Source: CBDTTW01 sp965363675 (GTDB lineage: Bacteria > Bacteroidota > Rhodothermia > Rhodothermales > DASSAV01). From it: 9,174 nucleotides of DNA. This document shows, one piece after another, positions 1 through 7,010 of this stretch. Each line of letters begins with the position of its first letter. Positions within the stretch are counted from its first letter, which is position 1. Location: positions 1 to 9,174 of the forward strand of contig CBDTTW010000122.1 in the NCBI GenBank assembly GCA_965363675.1, written 5' to 3'. Made by a program: the position numbers and the translations under genes. Below the pieces are notes generated by a model. That model ran no database searches, had not been told where the DNA came from, and saw only the letters and a program-made list of their open reading frames with translations.

Positions 1-794
1 TTCTTCGACTCCTTGATGGTGTGGTACTCCTTCGGATCGACGATGATCTCCTCGCCGGCGAGGGCGGCGTCCATGGCGGCGCTCAGGCCCCAGCCGATGC
101 CGCCGCCGCTGCCGGCCTCGATGAAGCCGTCCTGCGGGCGCGTGTAAAAGGCGTAGCGACCGCCGACGAACTCGGGGTGCAGCACCACGTTGCGCTGCTG
201 CGGCGAGGGCGTCTTGAGGTCGGGCAGGCGCTCCCAGGTCTTGAGGTCGCGCGTGCGCACGATGCCGGCCTGCGCCACGGCCGCCGAGGTGTCGCCGGCG
301 GGGGCCGTGGGGTCCTTGCGCTCGGTGCAGAACACGCCGTAGATCCAGCCGTCCTCGTGCTGCGTCAGGCGCATGTCGTACACGTTCACGTCCGGGTCGT
401 CGGTCTCGGGGAGGGCGACCGGGTAATCCCAGAAGCGGAAGCCGTCGATGCCGCCGGCGCTCTCGGCTACGGCAAAGAAGCTTTTGCGATCCCAGCCCTC
501 GGTGCGCGTCACGAGGTAGTACCGGTCGCCGAGGCGGATGGCGCCCGGGTTGAACACGGCGTTGATGCCCATGCGCTCCAGGGCGTACGGGTTCGTCTCC
601 GGGTTGAGGTCGTACCGCCAGAAGGGCGGCGTATGCGCGGCGGTCAGCACGGGGTAGGCGTAGCGCTGGTAAAGGCCGTTCGTCTCGGCCAGAGGCGTGT
701 TCGGGCGCCGGATGAGCGCTTCGTAGGCGGCCTCGACGGCGGCGAAGTGCGCCGTGGCGGACGTATGGTTGGTCGTGCGTTCGAGCGTAGGCAT
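1..794 (-). CDS. GH130 4-O-beta-D-mannosyl-D-glucose phosphorylase, 3' end cut by window edge
   Basis: This is the first 264 residues of a glycoside hydrolase family 130 (subfamily 1) phosphorylase; the gene runs off the left edge. Enzymes of this type use inorganic phosphate to split beta-1,4-mannosyl-glucose into alpha-mannose-1-phosphate and glucose in the cytoplasm, the last step of mannan use after epimerisation of mannobiose. Recognisable segments are NPETNPYALERMGINAVFNP (64-83), DDPDVNVYDMR (132-142) and RPQDGFIEAGSGGG (219-232). Asp140 in the YDMR motif is the probable general acid by family knowledge. No signal peptide is visible, fitting a cytoplasmic enzyme. Family members are near 390 residues, so roughly a third is missing. 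The ATG at 794 is preferred because the protein then begins with a typical short leader before the conserved region; no Shine-Dalgarno sequence precedes it. It lies 38 bp after the symporter stop on the same strand, so the two are probably co-transcribed. Assignment to mannosylglucose rather than longer manno-oligosaccharides is by overall resemblance. Confidence 0.9.
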   Translation of the reverse strand, partial: MPTLERTTNHTSATAHFAAVEAAYEALIRRPNTPLAETNGLYQRYAYPVLTAAHTPPFWRYDLNPETNPYALERMGINAVFNPGAIRLGDRYYLVTRTEGWDRKSFFAVAESAGGIDGFRFWDYPVALPETDDPDVNVYDMRLTQHEDGWIYGVFCTERKDPTAPAGDTSAAVAQAGIVRTRDLKTWERLPDLKTPSPQQRNVVLHPEFVGGRYAFYTRPQDGFIEAGSGGGIGWGLSAAMDAALAGEEIIVDPKEYHTIKESK

Positions 795-832
795 GGGGCT
801 TCGAGAAGGGGTAAGGCTTGGGGAGGGGAGCG

Positions 833-2740
833 TTACGCGCGCGTGGCGGCGGCGGCCGGAGCGCTGTGTTCCGGCGCCGTGAGGTCGTCGGGGTAGTCTT
901 TCAGGTGGTCGTACCAGTTGAACTTGAGCGCCAGCGAGGTCGCGGCGATGACGGCGAAGGCGATGGCCGCGCCGGTCCAGTGCTCGATGACCAGGTACAC
1001 GCCGAAGGCCGTGAGCGCCGTCTGCCAGGCGATCCCAATGGCTACGTTCACCATGTCGCGGCCGAAGTCGCGGTTGGGCGCGGCGCCGGGGTGCTCGGCG
1101 GCGACCTTGTCGTGGATGGGTTTCCAGAAGCCCCACGGCCGCACCTTGAGGTAGAACGTCTTCAGCGTCTCCTCGTCGTCGGGGGGAGTGAGCAGGCTGC
1201 CGAGGATGCAGCCCGCCACCGAGATCAGCAGCACGACGGGAAAAAGGTACACGTCCGAGAGGAACGGCGTCACGGCGCCGCCGGCGGCGGCGGCCCGCAG
1301 CGTCGGGAGCAGCGCCGAGACGATCATGGCGGCGGCCATGCCGGACATCATGCCCCAGAAGTAGCCGTAGCTGTTGAACCGCCACCAGTACCACTTGAGC
1401 ACGTTGGCCGCCGTGTAGCCGCCGTAGAGCGCCCCCACGATCCAGAGCACGATTTCGTTGAGCGACGTGACGAAGAGCCCCACCGCCGTCCCGATGATGA
1501 CCACCAGCACGCTCGTCAGGTAGCTCATCCGCACGAGCGTTTTTTCCGAAGCCCCCGGGTTGACGTACCGGCGGTAGATGTCGTTGACGATGTAGGCCGG
1601 GGCCGCGTTCACGGTGGCGGCGTACGTGGACATGAAGGCCGCCAGGAGGGCCGCGATCAGGAGGCCCAGCAAACCGACCGGCGCGAACTCGCGCAGGGCG
1701 AAGGGCAGGATCGTCTCGAAATCGACGCCCGAGCCCATGCCGCGCAGTTCGCCGCTGAAAAAGACGAGCGCCAGGATCGTCAGCCCGGCGATGAGCATGT
1801 AGCGCGGCACGAGCAGCACCAGGTTCACGAAGCCGCTCATCTTGGCCGCCTCGCGCGGCGAGCGCGTCGAGAGCACCCGCTGCATGTCGTAGTTGGGGGC
1901 CGGGCCGGCGCCCGCCATCAGATACCCCTTGAACAGCAGCATCGCCAGGAACGGCCCGAAGTACAGGTAGCCGTCTCCGGCGATCTTGTCGTTGGCCGCC
2001 GGCAGCAGCCCCGACCAGTCCAGGCCCACCGTCCAGCCGAAGCCCATGCTGCGCCAGCCCTCGGGGATCACGGCGCTCAGCATCTCCGGCGAGACGGCGT
2101 TCATGGCAATCGCGCCCATCCAGAGACACCCCACCGTCATCACGACGAACTGAAAAAGCTCGGTGATGACGACGCTGAACATGCCGCCCTTGACCACGTA
2201 CAGCGTCGTGAGCGCCGTGATGAGCAGGCCCCACGCCTGCACGTTCAGCTCAGGGTCGGCGGCCAGCTCGAACGGCAGGAACGTGGCGGCGAACTTGCCC
2301 ACCCCGATGAACCCGTAGGCCAGAAAGCCGATTACGTTGAGCAGGGCGAAGGCCACCACGATGAGGTGCGAGAGGTGCGCGCCCTTGCCCTCGCCGAAAC
2401 GGAACGTGATCCACTCGGCGCCCGTCATTACGCCGGAGCGGCGCAGCCAGGGGCCGAGGTAGATCATGAGAAAGATCTGGTTGAACACCGGCCACAGGAA
2501 CGGAATCCATATGCTCTTGAGGCCATACACGAACAGCCAGTACACCATGAGCATGGTGCCGCTGATGTCGAACATGCCCGAGGCGTTCGAGACGCCGAGC
2601 ACCCACCACGGAATGGCGTTGCCCCCCAGGAAGTAGCTGTTCATGCTCCGGGAGGCGCGCCGCGATACCCAGAAGCCAAGCCCTACCGTGATGACCACGT
2701 AAAGGGCGATGATCGCAAGATCTACAGGGTGGAATTGCAT
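833..2740 (-). CDS. SSS-family sodium/sugar symporter
   Basis: This is a 635-residue inner-membrane transporter of the sodium:solute symporter family (LeuT fold). Many hydrophobic segments are visible, the first at about residues 8-26 and the last near 570-605. Family-typical stretches include SNASGMFDISGTM (51-63) and a signature-like region LLAAFMSTYAATVNAAPAYI (365-384), where Ser371 and Thr372 are the likely sodium ligands by analogy with vSGLT. The long C-terminal part with DDEETLKTFYLKVRPWGFW (521-539), between late membrane helices, is typical of the larger sugar-type symporters of Bacteroidota and Rhodothermota. The polar tail is rich in Ala and Pro. The substrate cannot be read from sequence; the downstream GH130 phosphorylase suggests mannobiose or mannosyl-glucose. 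The ATG at 2740 has a good Shine-Dalgarno match (GGAAGGA, 2745-2751), a little close to the start. It is divergent from the ROK regulator and first gene of its unit. Confidence 0.93.
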   Translation of the reverse strand: MQFHPVDLAIIALYVVITVGLGFWVSRRASRSMNSYFLGGNAIPWWVLGVSNASGMFDISGTMLMVYWLFVYGLKSIWIPFLWPVFNQIFLMIYLGPWLRRSGVMTGAEWITFRFGEGKGAHLSHLIVVAFALLNVIGFLAYGFIGVGKFAATFLPFELAADPELNVQAWGLLITALTTLYVVKGGMFSVVITELFQFVVMTVGCLWMGAIAMNAVSPEMLSAVIPEGWRSMGFGWTVGLDWSGLLPAANDKIAGDGYLYFGPFLAMLLFKGYLMAGAGPAPNYDMQRVLSTRSPREAAKMSGFVNLVLLVPRYMLIAGLTILALVFFSGELRGMGSGVDFETILPFALREFAPVGLLGLLIAALLAAFMSTYAATVNAAPAYIVNDIYRRYVNPGASEKTLVRMSYLTSVLVVIIGTAVGLFVTSLNEIVLWIVGALYGGYTAANVLKWYWWRFNSYGYFWGMMSGMAAAMIVSALLPTLRAAAAGGAVTPFLSDVYLFPVVLLISVAGCILGSLLTPPDDEETLKTFYLKVRPWGFWKPIHDKVAAEHPGAAPNRDFGRDMVNVAIGIAWQTALTAFGVYLVIEHWTGAAIAFAVIAATSLALKFNWYDHLKDYPDDLTAPEHSAPAAAATRA

Positions 2741-2744
2741 GCAG

Positions 2745-2751
2745 TCCTTCC
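2745..2751 (-). promoter_or_regulatory. Shine-Dalgarno sequence of the symporter gene
   Basis: The minus strand reads GGAAGGA, followed by CTGC and then the ATG at 2740. This is the clearest ribosome binding site in the window and supports the chosen symporter start, although the 4-5 base spacing is on the short side. Most other genes here have only a weak GAGG or nothing. Confidence 0.55.
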
Positions 2752-2775
2752 GCTAGGGGTTCAGGAACGGCCGCG

Positions 2776-2800
2776 CCGGGGTCCGGCCGGTGGACTCCGG
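2776..2800. other. G+C-rich hairpin in the symporter leader
   Basis: CCGGGGTCC (2776-2784) and GGACTCCGG (2792-2800) form a nine-pair stem with one mismatch/wobble and a seven-base loop. The wobble is G.U only in plus-strand RNA; in the minus-strand symporter transcript the same position is an A/C mismatch. It lies between the A+T-rich promoter island and the symporter ribosome site, so it would be in the symporter 5' leader if transcription starts in that island. No U-run follows on either strand, so it is not a standard intrinsic terminator. In DNA this rich in G and C such a stem could be chance. Confidence 0.3.
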
Positions 2801-2860
2801 AAAAGTAGGCAAGAAATCGAAAAATAGCGTGCATATTTAGTCAAAATGATTTACAATATG
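2801..2860. promoter_or_regulatory. A+T-rich divergent promoter island
   Basis: Of these 60 bases 43 are A or T (72%), in sharp contrast to the surrounding G+C-rich DNA. The island lies between the divergent symporter and ROK starts and is the natural place for both promoters. On the minus strand TTTTGACT (2840-2847) and TATTTTTCG (2819-2827) loosely resemble the Bacteroidota -33 TTTG and -7 TAnnTTTG elements, but the spacing is shorter than usual, so I do not assign exact boxes. No clear plus-strand promoter can be picked out. Most of the rest of the 253-bp gap is G+C-rich; apart from the leader hairpin and the symporter ribosome site nothing else stands out in it. Confidence 0.55.
2832..2860. 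promoter_or_regulatory. Candidate operator, CATATT-N17-AATATG inverted repeat
   Basis: Perfect six-base arms CATATT (2832-2837) and AATATG (2855-2860) flank a 17-base spacer that contains a smaller imperfect dyad, TCA-AAA-TGA (2841-2849). ROK repressors such as NagC, Mlc and XylR bind A+T-rich dyads near the promoters they control, and a ROK gene begins about 130 bp away. The arms are short and A+T-rich, so chance is a real possibility; binding is inference. Confidence 0.3.
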
Positions 2861-2993
2861 TGCAGTCACGCAGAGGAATCTGCGCCTTCATTCCGGCATT
2901 CCGCCCGCGCAGCACCGTGCGAGGGCGCGAGGGCAGGCTGCGCACGCGGCGCTCCCTCGCTTGCTGCGCGCGGCGACGTCCCCAAATTTTGAT

Positions 2994-4238
2994 ATGCTGA
3001 AGGGCACCAACATCCGGTACGCGCGCGCGTACAATTTCCGGATCGTGCTGGAGACGATCCGCCTGCACGGCCCCATTTCACGCGCCGACATTGCGCGGCG
3101 CTCCGGCCTCACGGCGCAAACCATCTCGAACATCACCCGCGACGGCCTGGAATCGGGGCTGATCCTGGAGGGCGACCAGGTGCGCGAGGGCAGGGGGGCG
3201 CCGTCGATGGGCCTCAAGCTCAACCACGCAGGGGCTTATTCCATCGGCCTCGACATCGACAAGGACCACATCACCGGGGTGCTCGTCGATCTGGGCGGAT
3301 ATGTGCGGCAGCGGCTGCACGAGGAAATCCACTTCCCGACGCCCGAGGTGGCCTTCGAGCGCATCGAGCGCATGGCCGCGCGGCTCATGGCGCTCGAACG
3401 CCTGGAGCGCAGCAGCGTCTGGGGCATCGGCATCGGGTTTCCGGGGCCGCTCGCCATCGAGCGCGACCGCAACGTGTCCTCGGTCATCAACATCATGAAC
3501 TTTCCGGGCTGGCAGAACGTGCCCGTCACCGAGGAAATGCAGCGGCGCCTCGGGCTGCCCGTGCTCGTTGAGAACAACGCCACCGCCGCCGCCGTCGGCG
3601 AGCGCTGGTACGGCGACGGCCAGCACATCAAAACGTTTTTCTACGTGTTCTTTACGGTGGGCCTGGGCGGCGGCCTTATCGTGAACGGGCAGCCGTTCGA
3701 GGGTTTCAGCGGCAACGCGGGGGAGATCGGCTTTATTCCGCTGCCCGAGGACGACCGCACCGACGAGGGGCTTGGGCGCGGCTATATCGGCCGCTACTTC
3801 GACCTGACGCGCCTGTACCGGCTGCTTGCGGCCGAGGGGCACGCGGCGAAGGCTCCGGCTGACCTCGGGCCGCTCTACGAGCAGCGCGCGCCGGCGCTCA
3901 TGGAGTGGATTCAGGCCGCCGCCGACTATCTGACGCCGGTGCTGCTCTCCATCGAGTGCATCATCGATCCGGAGGCCGTGTTCTTCGGCGGCCGCCTACC
4001 CGACCCGATCCTGCTGGACATCATCCAGCGCATCCGCGAGGCGCTGCCGGCGCGGCGCATCATGCCGCACCGGGGGGCGCTTCAGTTGCGCCTGGGCACG
4101 GCCGGCGCCGACGCGGCGGCCCTTGGGGTCGCCACGCTGCCCATGTACGCCTTCTTCGCCCCGGAGCCGCAGATGCTCATGAAGCGGACGGCCGCCGAGC
4201 GCCACCCCACCAGTATGCTCATGCCCGACCGGGCATAG
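2994..4238 (+). CDS. ROK-family transcriptional regulator (sugar-responsive)
   Basis: With the ATG at 2994 the protein has 414 residues: an N-terminal winged helix-turn-helix (about 12-62, with ISRADIARRSGLTAQTISN at 28-46) and a C-terminal ROK sugar-kinase-like domain (about 80-385, with the glycine-rich VGLGGGLIVNG at 222-232). Such proteins bind DNA and respond to a sugar or sugar phosphate. Two ROK-kinase hallmarks are missing: the usual END-A motif reads ENNA, putting Asn195 where the catalytic Asp should be, and the zinc motif is absent, with Phe247 in GEIGF for the usual His and no CxCGxxGC downstream. Kinase activity is therefore unlikely. It is divergent from the symporter and probably controls that unit. 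An in-frame TTG at 2961 would add 11 residues; the ATG is preferred because it directly precedes the conserved N-terminus, although neither start has a Shine-Dalgarno sequence. The 3' end lies 4 bp from the convergent lipoprotein gene. Confidence 0.9.
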   Translation: MLKGTNIRYARAYNFRIVLETIRLHGPISRADIARRSGLTAQTISNITRDGLESGLILEGDQVREGRGAPSMGLKLNHAGAYSIGLDIDKDHITGVLVDLGGYVRQRLHEEIHFPTPEVAFERIERMAARLMALERLERSSVWGIGIGFPGPLAIERDRNVSSVINIMNFPGWQNVPVTEEMQRRLGLPVLVENNATAAAVGERWYGDGQHIKTFFYVFFTVGLGGGLIVNGQPFEGFSGNAGEIGFIPLPEDDRTDEGLGRGYIGRYFDLTRLYRLLAAEGHAAKAPADLGPLYEQRAPALMEWIQAAADYLTPVLLSIECIIDPEAVFFGGRLPDPILLDIIQRIREALPARRIMPHRGALQLRLGTAGADAAALGVATLPMYAFFAPEPQMLMKRTAAERHPTSMLMPDRA

Positions 4239-4242
4239 CTCG

Positions 4243-5196
4243 TTATTTCAGCGCCGAAAGCTGGGCGTTCGTCGCCTCCATGCGCACCGTCACCTGATCG
4301 CCTTTGCGGGCCACCTGCACGGCGTCGAGCATCTCCAGGCGCTCGGCGCTCGGCTCGGCTTTCATGGCCGCCACGGCGCCGCGCACCAGGTCCTCCAGAT
4401 CGGCCGGATCGACGCCGGGCGCGGCCTCGAAGGCGGCGCGGCCCTCGAAGCCGGTCGGGGTGGCGCTCAGGCTCGTCACGAAGGAGCGCACCGAGCGCGC
4501 CAGCACGGCGGCCTGCCGGTCTTTGGCGGGGGCCTCGCCCTTCATGGCGTCGGTGACGAAGCCTGCCATCCAGGCGTCGCCGGCGGCCTGCTCGACGAGC
4601 TGCATGAGCGGGGCGTTTTCCGAGAGGGCGCCGGCGCCCGTCGAGACGCGGTCGAGCATGCGCTGCACGCCCTCCTGCGACGTAGAGGCCACGATCAGGT
4701 TCTCCGAGGCGACGGCGAACCAGCTTTCACCGCCCTTGCGCCCGGCTTCGGACGGGGCGGCGGCGTGATAAATGCGGCGCCCGCCGTGCTGCGTATGCTG
4801 CAAGCCGGGCTGCTGGTCCAGGAACGTCGTCATGCGGTCGGGTTGCAGCGTCGCGTAGGCGGCGATTTGCGGGCCGTCCTCGGTCAGGGCGACATAGACC
4901 TGGCGCAGATCCTTGGCCGGCTCGAAGCCGGTGGCCTCGATCATCTGGCGCAGGCGCGCCGACGCCTCGGCGTTGCCGCCGGCGAGGGCGCCGCCCGCCG
5001 GGTCGAACAGCGGGTTCTCGCGGAGAGCCTGGTAGTCGGCCATCCCGACGACCTGGGCCTCGGCGGGCAGCACCGCCAGGGCGCCGCGCGTTTCCGCCGT
5101 CATGGAGAGGCTGGGCGATTCTTCGACCCCATTGGTGCAGGCGGCCAGCAAAAAGCCGCAAAGCAGCGCGACGAGGGGCAAGCGGAGGGGTTTCAT
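4243..5196 (-). CDS. Lipoprotein of unknown function
   Basis: I do not recognise the family. With the ATG at 5196 the protein has 317 residues and begins with a textbook lipoprotein signal: MKP-R, a hydrophobic run, then LAAC with Cys20 as the lipidated residue. Thr at +2 contains no inner-membrane retention Asp, so outer-membrane placement is likely. The mature part has an Ala-rich mixed fold with no Cys. Segments such as LPAEAQVVGMADYQAL (43-58) and ASENLIVASTSQEGVQRML (163-181), then NAPLMQLVEQAAGDAW (194-209), resemble poorly characterised DUF3352-like proteins, but this is a weak impression. An earlier in-frame ATG at 5238 would add 14 residues ahead of the signal peptide and overlap the permease gene, so it is disfavoured. 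It starts 13 bp after the permease stop and is the last gene of the queE-ABC operon, so it may work with the transporter. No Shine-Dalgarno is seen. Confidence 0.75.
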   Translation of the reverse strand: MKPLRLPLVALLCGFLLAACTNGVEESPSLSMTAETRGALAVLPAEAQVVGMADYQALRENPLFDPAGGALAGGNAEASARLRQMIEATGFEPAKDLRQVYVALTEDGPQIAAYATLQPDRMTTFLDQQPGLQHTQHGGRRIYHAAAPSEAGRKGGESWFAVASENLIVASTSQEGVQRMLDRVSTGAGALSENAPLMQLVEQAAGDAWMAGFVTDAMKGEAPAKDRQAAVLARSVRSFVTSLSATPTGFEGRAAFEAAPGVDPADLEDLVRGAVAAMKAEPSAERLEMLDAVQVARKGDQVTVRMEATNAQLSALK

Positions 5197-5209
5197 GGGC
5201 GGCGCCGGG

Positions 5210-6043
5210 TTAATAGTCGCGGGTGAGGAAACGGCCATAGGCCAGGGCGAGCGTCGCCGCTCCGAAAAGCAGCGAGCCGGTAAGCGGATACCAGGTGGTT
5301 ACGGCTTTGCCCTCGACAAGTTGCGCCAGCAGCACGGTCGTCTCGGCGATGTGCGGCAGCAGGTGGTAGAGCCCGAGGTAGGCGTAGCGCCAGGGCAGCC
5401 GGATCTGCGGCGCCAACTGCTCGCGCAGGGCCAGGATGATCGAGGCGAAGATGATGCCGTAGGTCACGATGAGCGCGAGCGGCGTGCTCTCGGTGAGCAG
5501 CACCAGCAGCAGCAACACGCCGTACATCACCAGGAACTGCGCCAGCACAATGGGGATCGAAAGCAGAAACGTCGCGTCCCAGACGCCCGTTTTGACGGCC
5601 AGTGTGATCCAGCACGCCGTGAACAGGTACGTGGCCACAGCCGCCACGACGGCCCCGATGCCGAGCAAATGCCCCGTCAGGATGCCCGCGCGGCTGATCG
5701 GCTTGGAGAGCAGCAGGTCGATGCGGCCGCGCTCGGTCATGCTGCCCGGCAGCGGCGCCGTGGCGAAAAGGCCCAGCAGCATCGCCGTCCAGTAGGTCGC
5801 TCCGGAGAGAAACATCTGTATGCCCATCACGAACGACGCGACGGAGAGCGGTTTGCCGCCGGGGCCGGCCTCGTTCTGCGCGGCCTTGCCGAAGATGCGC
5901 AGCCCCGCAAGCGCGCCGTCCACGATCTCCAGGTTCACGGCAAAGGCCAGCATGCCCCATACGAGCGTGCAGATGACGAGCAGCCCGAGCACGATGTACC
6001 GCGAGAGCAGCTCGCGCCAGGTGAGCATGAACACGCCGATCAT
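5210..6043 (-). CDS. ABC-2 type (NosY-like) transporter permease
   Basis: This is a 277-residue inner-membrane permease of the ABC-2/NosY type, with about six hydrophobic segments: roughly 15-37, 70-97, 124-150, 158-184, 188-205 and 253-271. The segment ERGRIDLLLSKPISRAGIL (104-122) after the second membrane segment matches the motif in NosY-like permeases, where the loop contacts the ATPase. It would form a transporter with the ATPase encoded just upstream; the substrate is not evident, and similarity to NosY does not prove a role in copper or nitrous oxide reductase maturation, since no nos genes are in view. The ATG at 6043 overlaps the ATPase stop (ATGA), a strong sign of translational coupling, and GAGG lies four bases upstream. 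An open frame continues upstream, but that part is a shadow of the ATPase gene. Confidence 0.88.
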   Translation of the reverse strand: MIGVFMLTWRELLSRYIVLGLLVICTLVWGMLAFAVNLEIVDGALAGLRIFGKAAQNEAGPGGKPLSVASFVMGIQMFLSGATYWTAMLLGLFATAPLPGSMTERGRIDLLLSKPISRAGILTGHLLGIGAVVAAVATYLFTACWITLAVKTGVWDATFLLSIPIVLAQFLVMYGVLLLLVLLTESTPLALIVTYGIIFASIILALREQLAPQIRLPWRYAYLGLYHLLPHIAETTVLLAQLVEGKAVTTWYPLTGSLLFGAATLALAYGRFLTRDY

Positions 6044-7002
6044 AACGCCTCGCCGGGGGTTTTCGCCGCGCCGATGCGTTCGATGAAGCGCTCTTCGAGG
6101 CTTCGGCGGCGCGGGCGCACCTCGGCCAGCTCGGCGCCGGCGGCGCGCAGCCGGTCGAGGGCGTCGTTGAGGGCGGCGCGGTCGGCGGCGTCGAGGCGGC
6201 AGCGGTAGAGGCCGCCCGGCTCCGGCCCGGCCGCGCGGAGCGTCCACGGGCCGCCGGCCGGCAGCGGCTCCGGCGGCGGCGCGCCGATGAGGATGTCGTA
6301 GCGGCCTTCCTCGGCGGCGTCCATGACGCCGCCGGTGTAGACCAGCCGGCCCTTGTGGAGCATCGCCACGCGCCCGCAAAGCTGCTCGACTTCCGAGAGC
6401 AGATGCGAGTTCAGGAAGATGGTGGCGCCCTCGCGGCTGAGCCCGCTGATGAGCGCCCGGATTTCCTGCCGGCCGATGGGGTCTACGCCGTCGGTAGGCT
6501 CGTCGAGCAGCAGCAGGCGGGGCCGCGCCAGCAGCGCCTGCGCCAGCCCGATGCGCTGGAGCATGCCCTTGGAGAACTTGCGCAGGCGCACGTCGAGCCA
6601 GGCGCCCATGTCCAGCCGCTCGGCTACGTCGGGGATGCGGCGGCGAATCTCGGCGGGCGCGAGCGCCGCGAGGCGGCCGTAGGCCGCCAGCAGTTGCCGC
6701 GCCGTCAGGAAGTCCGGGAAGCGGTGGCCCTCGGGCAGATAGCCCACCTGAAGTCGCGAGGCCGGGTCCCGGGGCGACCGCCCGAAGACGTAGGCGGCTC
6801 CCTCCGTGGGCCGGGCGATGCCGAGCAGCACCTTGACGAGGGTCGTCTTGCCCGCCCCGTTCGGCCCGAGCAGCCCGAACACCTCGCCCGGCGCGACGCG
6901 CAGATCCACCCCCGAGAGCGCCTGCACGGCGCCCCGGCGCAGCCCGCGCGTGCGGTAGGTTTTGCTGAGGGCTTCGACGACAATCGGAAGGTCAGGGCTC
7001 AT
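6040..7002 (-). CDS. ABC transporter ATP-binding protein
   Basis: This 320-residue protein is the cytoplasmic ATPase of an ABC-2 type transporter. The Walker A motif is GPNGAGKTT (46-54), the signature motif is the variant FSKGM (143-147), Walker B is LLLLDEPTDGVDP (163-175, Asp167 and Glu168), and the switch His is His200 in NSH. The region usually holding the Q-loop reads GYLPEG (87-92), as in many DrrA/NatA/NosF-type ATPases. A C-terminal extension (about 225-320) ends in SLEERFIERIG, common in this subgroup. The ATG at 7002 is preferred over longer upstream frames because it gives the usual ATPase N-terminus and is preceded by GAGG at 7009-7012, which overlaps the queE stop. It begins 8 bp after queE and overlaps the permease start by 4 bp, so the genes form one operon. 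Substrate unknown. Confidence 0.93.
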   Translation of the reverse strand: MSPDLPIVVEALSKTYRTRGLRRGAVQALSGVDLRVAPGEVFGLLGPNGAGKTTLVKVLLGIARPTEGAAYVFGRSPRDPASRLQVGYLPEGHRFPDFLTARQLLAAYGRLAALAPAEIRRRIPDVAERLDMGAWLDVRLRKFSKGMLQRIGLAQALLARPRLLLLDEPTDGVDPIGRQEIRALISGLSREGATIFLNSHLLSEVEQLCGRVAMLHKGRLVYTGGVMDAAEEGRYDILIGAPPPEPLPAGGPWTLRAAGPEPGGLYRCRLDAADRAALNDALDRLRAAGAELAEVRPRRRSLEERFIERIGAAKTPGEAL

Positions 7003-7010
7003 GGGGCGCC

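Noticed and set aside
21..896. A 291-codon plus-strand open frame over the GH130 gene
   Set aside because: Low-complexity Ala/Gly/Arg/Val composition and no recognisable motif; the opposite strand encodes a well-conserved GH130 protein.
818..2827. A 669-codon open frame on the plus strand, antisense to the symporter gene
   Set aside because: It is rich in Arg, His, Asp, Glu and Gly with no domain character, which is what an antisense frame of a G+C-rich gene gives. The minus strand encodes a clear membrane transporter with a good ribosome site.
5102..6208. A 368-codon plus-strand open frame over the permease gene
   Set aside because: Gln/Arg/His-rich shadow frame without motifs; the permease on the minus strand explains the region.
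6044..6379. A longer N-terminus for the permease, in the same frame up to 6379
   Set aside because: The added part is Arg/Pro/Gly-rich and lies entirely within the ATPase coding sequence. The ATG at 6043 overlaps the ATPase stop as ATGA and begins a normal membrane protein.
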